Source of the DNA: Ophthalmolycus amberensis
Lineage: Eukaryota; Chordata; Actinopteri; Perciformes; Zoarcidae
Length of the DNA: 64,000 bases
Reading direction: 5' to 3'
Assembly (NCBI GenBank): GCA_024529925.1
Contig: JAFEUB010000776.1
Span: 372,001-436,000, forward strand
Part shown: in pieces, positions 10,897 through 21,171 of the stretch
Numbering within the stretch: the stretch's first letter is position 1
Layout: every line of letters starts with the position of its first letter
The notes under the pieces: model-generated
The model's input: only the letters and a program-made list of their open reading frames with translations
Database searches by the model: none
Told to the model about the DNA's origin: nothing
Translations under genes and position numbers: made by a program

Positions 10897-13513
10897 AAAA
10901 AAAGATGGAATATCGAATTGAAGTTACTTTGTCATTATTTGTTTTACACACAATTATGCCAACTGTAGATAACTGTGGTGGTGGTTATGTTGCTGGCAAG
11001 CTATCTGTTGTTGATGTTTCTCTTAAGCCACAACTACATTTGGCATTGTAGTGCTTTTGATACCTTATTGGATTCCTGCATTGCTTGCATTGAAACGACA
11101 TGAGCTATACAACATTGACATTTTAGGTGATGAGGGCCAGAGATAAATTCTCAACACATCAACATTTTTACATCAGAGGAATATGTTGAAGTGATGTTGT
11201 AAAACCCTGACAGATGTAGAGGAACTATGCCATATTGAGGATTATTCTTCACTTGAAATGGAAAAAAACCAATGTTGTTAACCACCAGTACTACTCTGTT
11301 CGACCTACTAAGCTTTGTATTTTTCATATACAGTATGTCAGATTATAAGAACTGAAGTATTATTTGTCAGGCATTAGAGGAAGCTGTATACATTATTATG
11401 TTGTGTATCAAATGGGATTCATTGACAGTTAATGGGACTTCAATGACACCAATAAAAACTAGCATGTCTTATTGGAATTTTAAATGACAATCCTGACATC
11501 TGATTTACTGTAATGTCACATGTACGTATATATTTATTGTCCGTGTCCATCAGAATAATAGAGGCTCTTGTTGATCCATGTGAAATATACATTCGTATTA
11601 AAATAAGTTCTGGTACAGTTATGGTTGGAAAACAGTTAAAAACAGAAAATACAAAATGAATACAAAAATAAATTGCAGTGGGTCCCAAATTATGATTATG
11701 TAATGCATTTCATCTGCAACCTAAAATGCTGGAGGTGAGTTTACCAAACAGGAAACATGACTCGGCATAATAGAAAACCTGAGCAAAGCACTTCCTCACT
11801 CTGACATCACTTCCTCCTGCGATGGCCATACTGTGAGGTTTTGCTAAATCTCCTAGCAGACCTGGAGCCTAATTATTGACTGAAGGAACAATATGCCAAA
11901 ACATTTGTTGATACATATCTTCTACTTTTACATGAGGGAGGACTGCGCATTGGGGTCCATATATGGTGATGCAATTAGACATCACTACACATAGTAACTG
12001 TCAATGAGTCACAAAGTAGCATAGATTACTGAAAGCATGCCTGAGGCCTTGAGAGATTCCTAAGAGGTCTCATACATGAATCACAAATAGCGTCTGATTC
12101 AACTTACCGAGCAATTAGCTGTCTTTTAATAACTATACAGTACACAGGACTTGTATATGAACTATTTGAAAGAGAACACATCTTGCTGTGATATGGGGGT
12201 AACTAGCTTTGAGCCATATATTACATTTGTACAGGTGTTCACCTATAGATCTCTCATTTGGCCTTGGTATGATTATCAAAGAAGCACCAAACTGCCACAT
12301 CCCAGTTCATTATGTATCAATCACACGTGCACAACTTATAAAATCCATAACCTGCACATATATATATCAATTGATGGTGTAATTCAATTGGGCAAGGTGT
12401 CGCGGTAACTCAAGCCCATCGTGAACACTACTTGTGCATAGAATTAAAAAACTGCACAGGCCTGACAATGAAGCCTGGGCACAGGGAGCATTGAGGTTGC
12501 GATCAGCATGACGGTGATTGAACATCATCTGATTTATCTGCCTCCATTTTTCGCCCTCCAGCAGCACAAAAAGACGAAAGCGAAGCGAGGAGCCTTGTCA
12601 TCCTTCCTCTTGACTTCTCTCATCTTAGCACACCAGGAATAATGTCTTGACAGGGAAGACCAAACAGCTTCTCTCAACAAACTCAAATCTGCACCTCAGT
12701 TCAAGCTGAAATGGCAGTCCTTTGCCTGTATGTGTGTGTGTGTGTGTGTTCAAGACAAGGATGACTCCATATGTGTTATCCTTGTCCTTATTGTGCCTTT
12801 ACACTTGTATTCTCTGTGTGAATGTCTGCCATTTTGAAATGCTTTTTTTTTTTAATTTGAGATACGTGAGATGAAACATACCCTCATTCATACTCAAATT
12901 GTCTTTATTACAAATAACTGTTTGCATAAAGCTATTCGAGTTACTGCCACATCCGACACCTGCGTTTAATAACCAGGCTCTGGCTCTTAGAATATACTTG
13001 ATCCTTGACGACAGCTTAGCAGGGACTATATGTAGCCTTAGCTTCAAGCAAATTAGCCTGCACTATGCTATTTCTAACGCTGGACATATTGTGAGAGATG
13101 CTGGCCTGTTAATAGACATGTTTAACTGCACGGTATTAAATCATCAGATTCCTACAGCCGAATATTTAAGTCAGACTGTAGCTGTTCGTTGCTTTTGTCT
13201 TCTGTAAAGAAAAAAAACAAATCTCCCAGTAATGCGGTGCATGTGTCACTGTAGGTATCTAAAAAAATCACACTCCCATATAGAAACACGATTAAAGATG
13301 TGATATACGCGCAACATGCCTTGGTTTTTCTAATAAAATCAGATTCCTCTCAGCTACCTAATCGGCCAGGATCGCACTAAAAGCAGGCTTGTGTTGGCAG
13401 GAGATGGGAGGCGCCGCAGAATTGCGTGTTGTTAAAATAAGGCACACGCAAACCAAAAAAGCCGACAAAGAATCACGGTTTAGGGAGGACATATGACGGC
13501 ATCGATGGCTTAC

Positions 13514-13581
13514 CTTGTAGGAAGATTAACGACAATAAACACCCAGAGAAACAGCTTCAGGGGAAGGGAAGGCTTCGCCAT
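13514..13581 (-). CDS. gabrg2: GABA-A receptor subunit gamma-2, coding exon 1 (signal peptide)
   Basis: Read on minus from ATG at 13581, 22 codons plus two bases encode a basic start (MAKPSLPLK) and a hydrophobic core (LFLWVFIVV). This is a typical signal peptide for secretion into the ER membrane. It ends at a GTAAGC donor. The trailing AG joins C of exon 2 to make serine, so the splice restores the frame into the gamma-2 mature N-terminus. I chose this ATG because the next exon carries no alternative start and this is the only upstream exon with matching phase and a signal-like sequence. Signal peptides of this family are poorly conserved, so identification rests on phase, context and composition rather than residue identity. 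Confidence 0.85.
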
Positions 13582-14050
13582 TGCTGTCGAGCATTTGGAG
13601 GCAAAATTCGGTGAAGCCATCATCACCATCTTCGTTTCCTCTTGATTGCAGATGGACGTCTCCGTCTATTTACTGTGTTTCCTCTCTACGATACATTACG
13701 CACGTTAGCGGTAGCGGGTCTGCAAACCTATACCCGATGCGGACGTGCGGTGAAGGGAAATCAGTCCAAACAAAATCGATGCGAGCAGAAAGCTTGATTT
13801 CGCGTCGCTTGTTTTTTTTTGTTTTTTTTTTGCGTCTGTTGGCGAATCGTAAGTCTAACAGGGCCCTAAAAAACTGCCACAGACTGCGAACCCCCGTAAT
13901 ATGCTACTCTAATGTCGAGCAGCTGAAAAAAAACAACAGAAGAGACTCAGCCTGAATGCAGATTAACACTGGGGTCAGAGAGGAACTGATGCACGTTGCT
14001 GCAGCACGGATCAACACATGCGTGCTTTCACCAAGCGGAAGCAGGGCTGC
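13582..14050 (-). promoter_or_regulatory. Probable gabrg2 5'UTR and promoter region
   Basis: Immediately upstream of the gabrg2 ATG, on minus, the DNA is locally richer in CpG than its surroundings (for example CGCACGTTAGCGGTAGCGGG and TTCGCGTCGC). It also has long T and A runs and lacks long repeats. No TATA box or transcription start could be placed with confidence. The call rests on position and CpG density. Confidence 0.4.
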
Positions 14051-14171
14051 ACTGACTACGGTAAAAAAAAGAATTAGCTTGGTGCTACAGACAAAAAATG
14101 GTGGTTTCATTTTTTACTGCTACATATAGCAGTAATATATAAATATATAATCTTTTTAACAACATTCACTT

Positions 14172-14475
14172 ATTAGGAATACACTCCTCCAATCATGTGA
14201 ATTCAGGTCATATGCATTACCATGGAGGGAAAGCAAACATCAGTGGACTATTTTAACAGTATCCTCTCTCTACTCTAGTATCCTCTTTCACCTGCTGTGT
14301 ACCTGTGTCCTCAAAATAGAAACACACAGACCCTTTTGGAGTAACTGTAGTAGATCTATATTTATCCACGGGATCTCTCAGAATAAAAGGTAGAACTACT
14401 GAAAGCCGGACACTCAAAAAGAACAAGGCACGTTATGCCCCAATATCCATGACCCCTCTTTAGGTTTCAGGTGGT
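14172..14475 (+). repeat. Dispersed direct repeat, copy 2 (gabrg2 5' flank)
   Basis: This is the partner of 10145-10473, in the same orientation and about 4.0 kb away. The two copies bracket gabrg2 exon 1 and its presumed promoter. A few substitutions and one indel of about 24 bases separate the copies. Confidence 0.85.
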
Positions 14476-14682
14476 GTTCATATTTCATATTTTTAACAGA
14501 TATGTCAAAATGGTGAAAGTAAGCTAAATAATGTGACACAATTTCTTAATTAAGTGACATCCTGGGGTCCTTAGGATTGTTGCAGACTAATGAGGAGCAA
14601 GTACACCCAAAATGACTTTTTGGAGTACACTTTTTCAAAGAAACTCCCCTATAAGTAATTACACAAATCATTCCAGGTGGAT

Positions 14683-14684
<2 letters not shown>

Positions 14685-14740
<56 letters not shown>
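14685..14740. repeat. (GT)n microsatellite
   Basis: Pure GT array of about 28 units, followed by interrupted GAGTGTGTGAG. Confidence 0.95.
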
Positions 14741-14743
<3 letters not shown>

Positions 14744-15683
14744 TGTGTGAGTGTCCCTTTATGCCATACACATCTATTTAGAATCCTAAATGAGCCGCAG
14801 GCCTGAGTCGAGTCCAGTCACGCTTTCAGCACCTTGGACAGCTCTATTAGTTTTCATCTGTATAACAAACCACCATTCAGCACCAAGGACAGCTTCCGTC
14901 GGTTTGTTGCTGCTCAACTCAGAGGATACAGCCTCTCACGGCCCAGTTGATTTGACAATAAATGCACACCGTCATCCCCAAAAAGGAGCTGATTAGTTTA
15001 CTTTGATATTTAGTTTTCACTTTAATTGATTGCATGACTGAATGAGGTTAAGCAGCCCAGAGGACATATCTATGTTTTGGCATTATACACATTGATTTAA
15101 TGATTTGTGCTTTTCCAAGTCTTTTGACATATTTAAAAAACAATCCAGAAAGAGCATCCTGAGGTTTTCATAGTCCTTCATACGGTGCTCTCACCCATTG
15201 TATTATCCTTATATAAGTACGATGGTCCTGCTTTGGTGGGGTGTAAATTCTTTCCAAGGACTGAGGGGATGTTTGAGAAAAAAAATCTGTCTTTATAATC
15301 TAAAGTACAAAATGGTAGCCAATCCCACACTGTCTCATAAATAACTGTTTGCAATCCTCCCCCCTCTCGATCTATTTACACACTTGAATGGCAAGTTGCT
15401 GGCGTCTTTAAATGCTACTTTAAAAGAGAGAAGGAAAATCAGGATAAATAAATCACACAAAATATGCAAAGATTACATTTGGTGCTTATTAGGATTGCGT
15501 GCGTGACGCAAATGACAAGAGCAAAGTAGATCACATGTCCTCATGCAGCATTGTTCTGTCTTCTGTTTCGATTGACCCAAGGACATATCTGTCAAGTTTC
15601 CATTTTCAAGTTTGCTTTCTTCTGAAGTGCGTTTCTCCTTTATTGTTATCTTCACTGAAAGATAAGAAGAACAATTTGACTTC

Positions 15684-15833
15684 ATACATATATATATATA
15701 TAGATATATATATATATCTATACATATATATATATATATAGATATATATATATATCTATATATATATCTATATATATATATATATATATATAGATATATA
15801 TGGATATATATATCTATATATATATATATATAT

Positions 15834-15904
<71 letters not shown>

Positions 15905-15913
15905 TAGAGAGAG
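15684..15913. repeat. Large (TA)n/TAGATA array
   Basis: About 230 bases are almost wholly alternating T and A, with periodic GATA and TCTATA steps. Long self-complementary stretches are able to form cruciforms. The 233-codon minus-strand frame crossing it encodes only Tyr-Ile repeats and is not a gene. Confidence 0.95.
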
Positions 15914-16817
15914 AGAGTTCCTTTCCAGCAAGCAAACAAACAAAAAACATGACTGTAAAGGGAGAAAAATGAGCACTGCAGTCGCAGTAGAAACAAGCAA
16001 GTGCAGAGTCATCGTCTTGTCATGGTGCATTAGCCCAAATTCTCCTCTAAACATTATTACATGGGCATACAGGCGTTGAGCATGCTGCATTATCACTGTT
16101 ATGGTCCCATGAGGCGACAGCCATGGTACACTTTTGCACAGTTGTCCCATATGTTTGAGGCCTGATAAACTCATTCACTCAGAATGACAACCGGCCATTA
16201 TCTGGTTTCTGTTTTTAACCATTAGTTATTAAAATTCGACTGTCGTAATCAAAGTTGATTGTAGCCGCCTCAGTGTGACATGTATGGAAGATGAGCTGTG
16301 TCTGTTTGAAATAACCATCATGTGTTTATTTGTGGCAAGCGAGGCTCAGCGTAGGTTAATCATCTTTCCGGAAATTGACGGATGCTTCATCAGGCATGCA
16401 GCACTCCTTAAAAGAGAGTAAACCAGCCGCTCCCAAAAACAGTACAAATGAAGAAAGGAAGTCTTGTAATATTTAATATATTCTTATAACCCGTTTGCAA
16501 TGTGTATTACCTGGCCATAGTGTACCTCAAAATATCTCTTACATATAGGTTTTTTTTATGTTTAATAAATATGACGATAATACTTAAAACACAAGTGTGT
16601 TTAACCATGTTTGTTTGGCTGTTTTATGATTTGTTTTGCAGTTAAAACACTTCTAGTATGAGCTGAGGAGAGTAACCTCTATTGCCCTCGCATGCTATTT
16701 TTTCTTCTTCAATTTGACATCGCTGTATAGATATTCTACATATTTACAACTTTGGAAATAAAAATAGAATTTTAAGCCTTGTTCATCATACTCTGTAAAT
16801 GAAATTGGTATAAACCA

Positions 16818-16920
16818 GGGGTATTCAACTAAAATTCCAAAAGGTCCAGATCGAGAAAATCTCCTCGGGCAAAGGTCCGAAACATTACAATAATATCTAG
16901 CTCGCGCTATTTACTGCCAT
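16818..16920 (+). repeat. Possible hAT-type element terminus
   Basis: CAGGGGTATTCAACTAAAAT followed by AAAGGTCCGAAAC resembles the terminal sequence of hAT-like repeats common in vertebrates. No partner terminus was found in the window, so this may be a truncated copy. Confidence 0.35.
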
Positions 16921-17414
16921 ATATATATATATAAATATATTCAAGAAGCCTAATAGTAGTAACAACGTCTCTGTGTAGTCAACAACTGTCAAATCAAATA
17001 AAGTACACATCAATTATATTTTAACAAATTATTACTCTCAGTTTTCAAATTCAACTGGATGGATTATAAATAATACATAGACATACATAAATAACTGTTC
17101 TTCTCATTTAAAGTGAAATAAGGTCTGGATTAAAGGATATGAATATGTGTTTGACTCCGTAAGTGTGTGTCGATGTGTGAATGAATGGCTTCATGCATAG
17201 ATGCATGCATGTACAGCACTGCAAACTTCAGTCAATAATAAACACATAGTTGAATTAACACCTCTGTGAAAGTTTTTTACAAAAACTAAACATTCATATC
17301 TGAGCTGTTGTAGTGGATTGTATTAGATTATATAGTACCTAACAAAGTGACCAAGGAGTTTAAACTAACAGTAAAATGACTGAGTTGCTTATTTTACTGG
17401 TGGACATCTGTAAT

Positions 17415-17485
17415 ACATGTAAAACATAATATGTTTTACATGTGTTTTTTACATTATGTTTTACATATTATGTAAAACATAATGT
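17415..17485. repeat. Two adjacent near-perfect palindromes
   Basis: 17415-17443 is a 29-base palindrome with 14-base arms (ACATGTAAAACATA and its complement) around one base. 17451-17485 is a 35-base palindrome with perfect 17-base arms (ACATTATGTTTTACATA and its complement) around a single T. Both are built on the same motif, ATGTAAAACATA. Confidence 0.95.
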
Positions 17486-17756
17486 GCACCATTCAGTGAA
17501 ATGGCTTCTGTCAAAAGCAAAATGACACTGTTTACAGTGTGGATTATATGCAAAACATAGCAACATTTATCATGTTTTTGCCACTTTGGTGAAACACCAC
17601 TGTCAGATTGATGTAGGCTACATGTAAAACGCAAAAAGAAAACTAAGTCACAGCAATAAATACTGCATAACTTTATGCTTGTATGACAATCACATGGTCT
17701 ACAGGTTGAATTGGAGGATGTCAGTTCATCAGTGATATCATAGGTCCAGGTCCATA

Positions 17757-17778
17757 GATTCCATTCTAGAATGGAATC
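17757..17778. repeat. Perfect 22-base palindrome
   Basis: GATTCCATTCT is directly followed by its reverse complement. Outer bases TCCA and TGGA extend the stem with small mismatches. It lies about 130 bases upstream of the KLHL10-like start codon. Confidence 0.9.
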
Positions 17779-17904
17779 CTGGACTTCTAGAATTCTTGCA
17801 CCTTATGTGTGGTCAGTGTCTCTCTTTTGACTCAAAAGACCTGTTGAGACCCTTGAGACAAGTCATCGACCAAAAAGCTCTCATACTCTCATAAGAAAAT
17901 CAAG

Positions 17905-18056
17905 ATGAGCTACTGGAACGAATCTTCACACATGTCAAGCGCATTGTTTATTTCTCCCCGTCTGGAGGGAAAACTTTGCGACCCAGTCATCAAAGTCGAG
18001 GACATAACGTTTGAGATCAACAAGGTCTTCCTGTGTCGATGCAGCACGTACTTCCA
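17905..18056 (+). pseudogene. KLHL10-like exon 1 (BTB domain start), decaying
   Basis: ATG at 17905 opens 50 codons plus two bases. They encode the start of a BTB/POZ domain (RLEGKLCDPVIKVEDITF, then FLCRCSTYFQ), which adapts kelch proteins to Cullin-3 ubiquitin ligases. The donor GTGAGT follows. The pattern matches KLHL10, a testis-associated kelch protein, by memory of its RLEGKLCD..IKV and SYFRALF blocks. Changes such as D-V to D-P and A-H-K to I-N-K at otherwise conserved BTB positions suggest relaxed constraint, although this exon has no stop. The intron at the same place as expected for the gene argues for a DNA-level copy, not a processed retrocopy. Downstream exons are broken, so the whole is called a pseudogene. 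Confidence 0.75.
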
Positions 18057-18737
18057 GTGAGTTGGCTATCTGATATATATATATATATGCTGTGAATGTA
18101 TATCCTTCAAATGAGCAGAAAGTAATAGTTAATGATCAAGTCTGGGAGACTAATCACGATATGTGATGAATTACATACGTTCATGGAGCATTTCTGACAA
18201 GTTTGACAAAGAGGAGAAGATATAATATATCAGCTATAGTCTCTCAGGTCCATAGTAATGTGCTTTTAAGCAGATTAGTATTGATTAGTAGCATTGAGTA
18301 GTTTGTGTGTTCAGAAAAGTGACTGAATTCATTTAATGCAACAAAACGAAAAGTAATTGCAAACACTTGAGATGGTTAATTCGACACACAAATTGAAGGA
18401 AGCAGCTGTTCACTGCTGCACAAAACCTGAGATGAATTGTAGATGGTGGTGAAACAGCTCCAGAGAGATCACAAAAGAAAACAAAAATAGCATACAAAAT
18501 GTAGTATTACATATTTGTGACATTTATTTGACAGCGACATTCTTACTGCTAGTTACACTCGGAATGATGTCCGGCGGTTTACGTATTGTACAATTTCCCT
18601 TTAATGCAAAATGGTGTAATATGTTGATTTTGTGAATGCTGATTTGAAAACGTTATCATTGTTATCAATGAGACAATGAGAATGAAAATCTGAAGTCTGT
18701 TTCCAATCCTCTGCTGTGTGTTTATTCTGACCCGCAG
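18057..18737 (+). other. Retained intron of the KLHL10-like pseudogene
   Basis: GTGAGT at 18057 and CCCGCAG ending at 18737 delimit a 681-bp intron. Removing it joins TTC CA to G GCT CTC and restores the KLHL10 BTB frame. The content is AT-rich with a short TA run near 18076. Confidence 0.75.
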
Positions 18738-19159
18738 GGCTCTCTGGAGTCGCTGGTCACCTCCAGACAAGAAGGTCTTCCACATACCCGGCCTGTCTCC
18801 GGACATGATGCAGCTCATCATTGAGTTTGCGTACACCGGCTTGGTCTCTGTGACGGAGGAAAACGTGCAGGAGCTGCTGCTGGCAGCCGATCAGCTCAAC
18901 GTCATGGGCGTTGTGCAAACTTGCTGCGACTTCCTGGGCGAGCAGCTCTGCCCAGAGAACTGCATTGGCATCTTTCAGGTCACCGACACCTGCTTGTTCC
19001 CCGAGCTGCGGCTCAAGGCCTACCACTTCATCGTTGACCACTTTGAGGAGGTGGTTTTGTCCGAAGAGTTCCCGCAGCTCTCCGTGCAGCAACTCGCCGA
19101 CATCCTCGGTAGAGACGACCTCAATGTGAGCGAAGAGAGCCATCCTGTGCTGGATCTGC
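18738..19159 (+). pseudogene. KLHL10-like exon 2 (rest of BTB plus BACK), truncated at an inversion breakpoint
   Basis: The frame runs ALWSRW, KKVFHIPGLSPDMMQLIIEF, AYTG, LLLAADQLNVMG and NCIGIFQVTDTCLFPELRLK into ILGRDDLNV. This covers the second half of the BTB and much of the BACK domain, closely resembling KLHL10. After SEES about a dozen bases are missing relative to the family and the frame shifts. A remnant AILCWI is readable in another frame up to about 19159. There the sequence switches abruptly to the reverse complement of kelch-coding DNA. The remaining BACK residues and the following intron are lost at this junction. A long antisense frame (18757-19227) is a shadow of this exon. 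Confidence 0.85.
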
Positions 19160-19679
19160 GGTGCTGAGTCGCGAGTACCCGTCAAAACCTCCCGTGGCGT
19201 AGATGCACTCGCCCAGCACAGCGACACTCACGTAGCATCAGCAGTGGTACATTGGTGGCCCCTCGTGCCATGTGCGCATGCTCACGTCGAACCTGCGCAC
19301 GCTGTTGAAATGCTCTACCCTGTTGAAGCTGCCAACACAGTAGATGCTCCCCTTGAGGACGGCGGTGCCGTGGTAGGCGCGAGGACCCACGTCTTGGTCT
19401 GTCACCTGCATCCAGAGGTCGGTGCTGACGTCGTACGACTCGATGCTGTTCGTTGGATCGGCGCCGCTCCAGCCCCCTATGGCCAACATGATGCCGTTTG
19501 GCAGGCGAGGGCGGGCGAGAGGGTTGCTGAGATGCGCAGAGGGTCTGAACCTCATGATGGGACTTAGGATTTCGATGACTGCCCTGACCATGTGCAGGCA
19601 CTGCAGCGTTGTTTTTCACCAGCTCATTGGACATCACGTTCAACCTCAGGTAGTCCTTACTCATCAACACCAGTCGCAC
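19160..19679 (-). pseudogene. KLHL10-like kelch exon, inverted copy
   Basis: On minus, the exon starts at 19679 after a GTAG acceptor with VRLVLMSKDYLRLNVMSNEL. It continues through NPLARPRLPNGIMLAIGGW, PRAYHGTAVLKGSIYCVG, FNSVRRFDVSMRTWHEGPPM and CIYATGGFDGYSRLSTA. These are the linker and first two kelch blades of KLHL10. A one-base insertion shifts the frame after VKNNA, and a TGA at 19240-19238 interrupts the second blade. It duplicates the plus-strand exon at 28100 in inverted orientation and retains about 18 bases of kelch coding (19160-19177) that the other copy has lost. Translation cannot produce a kelch propeller from it. Confidence 0.9.
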
Positions 19680-19772
19680 CTACACAGAGACCGCAGCACC
19701 GCAGCGAAAAGCAGACATCGCAGTGCTCTTGTCTAAGGTATATGTTAACCTTCTGTCACCAGATTTAGTTTA
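19178..19772 (-). repeat. Inverted-duplication arm, left part
   Basis: This segment is the reverse complement of about 28006-28599. It covers the kelch exon, its upstream intron end and flank up to AGATTTAGTTTA. The arm continues after the Harbinger insertion at 25074-25096 (TTAGACTTGCATCTTCAGCATT), so the left arm is split by that element. The arms are highly similar but not identical: each has private indels, and both carry the same TGA stop. Confidence 0.9.
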
Positions 19773-20124
19773 GACCATATCCTCACTACTCCGTGTCTAG
19801 TTGGATGCAGAGTTGTCAAATAGAAACGATCTCCGTCCACACGGGAGTTTCAGCATTATTCTCAAGTTTATCTGCATCCACACGGCAGCCTTCGAAGGCG
19901 GACAGCACGTGACCATTAACGTACACTGGGCATGCGCGTGACGGTGTAAACAGGAAGTGGATTGCTTGCTTAGTTTAAAAAAAATACGACAGAGTAATGA
20001 AGTAGTCTTTAATAATGAAAGGTTGTATTTGATACTTAAGATCTTCCTCTAAAAACTCAAACAGACACAGTTCGTGGAAAGTTTTAGAAGTAATATTTTT
20101 CAGACGTAGTTACAGCGCTGCGGA

Positions 20125-20150
20125 TCTATCTATCTATCTCTCTCTCTCTC
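20125..20150. repeat. Short ATCT/CT array
   Basis: GGATCTATCTATCTATCTCT followed by a CT run, inside the left part of the Harbinger element. Confidence 0.8.
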
Positions 20151-20201
20151 ACATCAACTTTACTTTAAAATCAACACTTACACGGAAACGTTTACTCGAT
20201 T

Positions 20202-20323
20202 ATTGGAGATAAATCTTAGCTGAATTTCAGGAGCAGGGCCACACCTCCACGGGGGCACTTCCGGCCACACCCTACAAATACCCACGGCCACCATAGCTCG
20301 GCCTGCCATGCCTTCGCACCCAC
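20202..20323 (+). repeat. Split direct repeat A1
   Basis: 122-bp copy beginning ATTGGAGATAAATCTTAGCT and ending TTCGCACCCAC. It differs from A2 at one position seen (ATGCC against ACGCC near 20309). Confidence 0.9.
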
Positions 20324-20388
20324 GAAGCAAAGCAAAACACGAAGCAAAACGCTGAACAGAAAGGAAAAATATCCCTTACCTCGCCAGC

Positions 20389-20700
20389 ATGGACCTGCTA
20401 CCAACCGGGCCTTCCGACGACGACGACCAGCTCGCCTCCCCAGCCGCCGCCCGCACATCCCGGGGACGCACCCCGCCGTGGCAGGGCGTCCAGCCGCCAT
20501 CGATCGCCTCCGAGATCGCCAGGCGGCCCAACGCAGCCGAACCCGCCGACCAGCCACAGCCATCGACCGGAATCCCTCCCTCCGGGCAATCCGCCCGTAC
20601 GGGGACCCGGACTGACCGTCATCTTCCAGCGAGCCACGTCACGCCCCGGCAAACCTCCGCAGCAGACGGCGATCCGCTGCCCCCGAACGAAGGCAACTGA
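20389..20700 (+). CDS. Hypothetical 103-residue frame just inside repeat A1
   Basis: This frame opens with MDLLPTGPSDDDDQLASPAA about 65 bases after A1 and continues Pro/Arg/Thr-rich to a stop. Its position, directly after the left repeat on the same strand, is where a first frame of a YR retrotransposon would start. The composition may simply follow from high GC, which lengthens frames on all strands here. No motif was recognised and no function is assigned. Confidence 0.25.
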   Translation: MDLLPTGPSDDDDQLASPAAARTSRGRTPPWQGVQPPSIASEIARRPNAAEPADQPQPSTGIPPSGQSARTGTRTDRHLPASHVTPRQTSAADGDPLPPNEGN

Positions 20701-21171
20701 AGCGGCCGTCTTCCCCCTCCTCCTCCGCTCGCTCCGGACGCAGCGCTCGGGAACAATCCTCCGACAGCCCGGCTTCCGTAGACTCCAGCTTCCCCGTACG
20801 TCGCGCTCGAAGGCGCCGTCACGGCGCGCGCGCCCCGACCGGATCCCCCAGCGGAACAGAACCGCCCAGGATCGCCGCCTGGACCGTAGCGCGCCTGTTA
20901 AACGGCGCTGCAGGAGAAGGGGCTCCCCCACAAGCGCCGCGACAGGAAAGCGGAACTATTCCAACTCCTCTCCGCCGCCACGGCGTCTCGCCACGCAGCG
21001 ACCGACTCCCCAGCTGAAACACACGGGCGCGCCGTCAGTGACGCAACCACGCACCACCAAGCCCCGCCCCGCCGGCCTCGCCGTTCCAGGTTGCCAGTTT
21101 CAAGGCGTCCCTCTCCTCCATCCCGAGCAAACCCCCGGATTCATGGCCGCTCCGGATTGCCACCTCTCCCC

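Larger units (their letters stand above)
6657..13513. other. gabrg2 intron 1
   Basis: This 6.9-kb intron carries a GATA array (9055-9126), one copy of a dispersed direct repeat (10145-10473), a 25-base C run (10872-10896) and a short TG array near 12728-12750. The stretch about 12880-13200 has mixed composition free of obvious repeats and may be conserved non-coding DNA. No coding exon was recognised. Confidence 0.85.
14476..17904. other. Intergenic region, repeat-rich
   Basis: This is non-coding DNA between the gabrg2 flank and the KLHL10-like pseudogene. It holds a GT array, a large TA/GATA array, a hAT-like terminal fragment near 16818 and clustered palindromes at 17415-17485 and 17757-17778. 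The last 150 bases before 17905 may be the pseudogene's former 5'UTR. Confidence 0.8.

Noticed and set aside
13581..13955. 124-codon plus-strand frame opposite gabrg2 exon 1
   Set aside because: It overlaps the gabrg2 start on the other strand by chance. No family similarity, and it includes long T runs.
15473..16174. 233-codon minus-strand open frame
   Set aside because: Its central half is Tyr-Ile repeats from the TA/GATA array. The flanks show no domain.
18757..19227. 156-codon minus-strand frame
   Set aside because: Antisense shadow of the KLHL10-like BACK exon.
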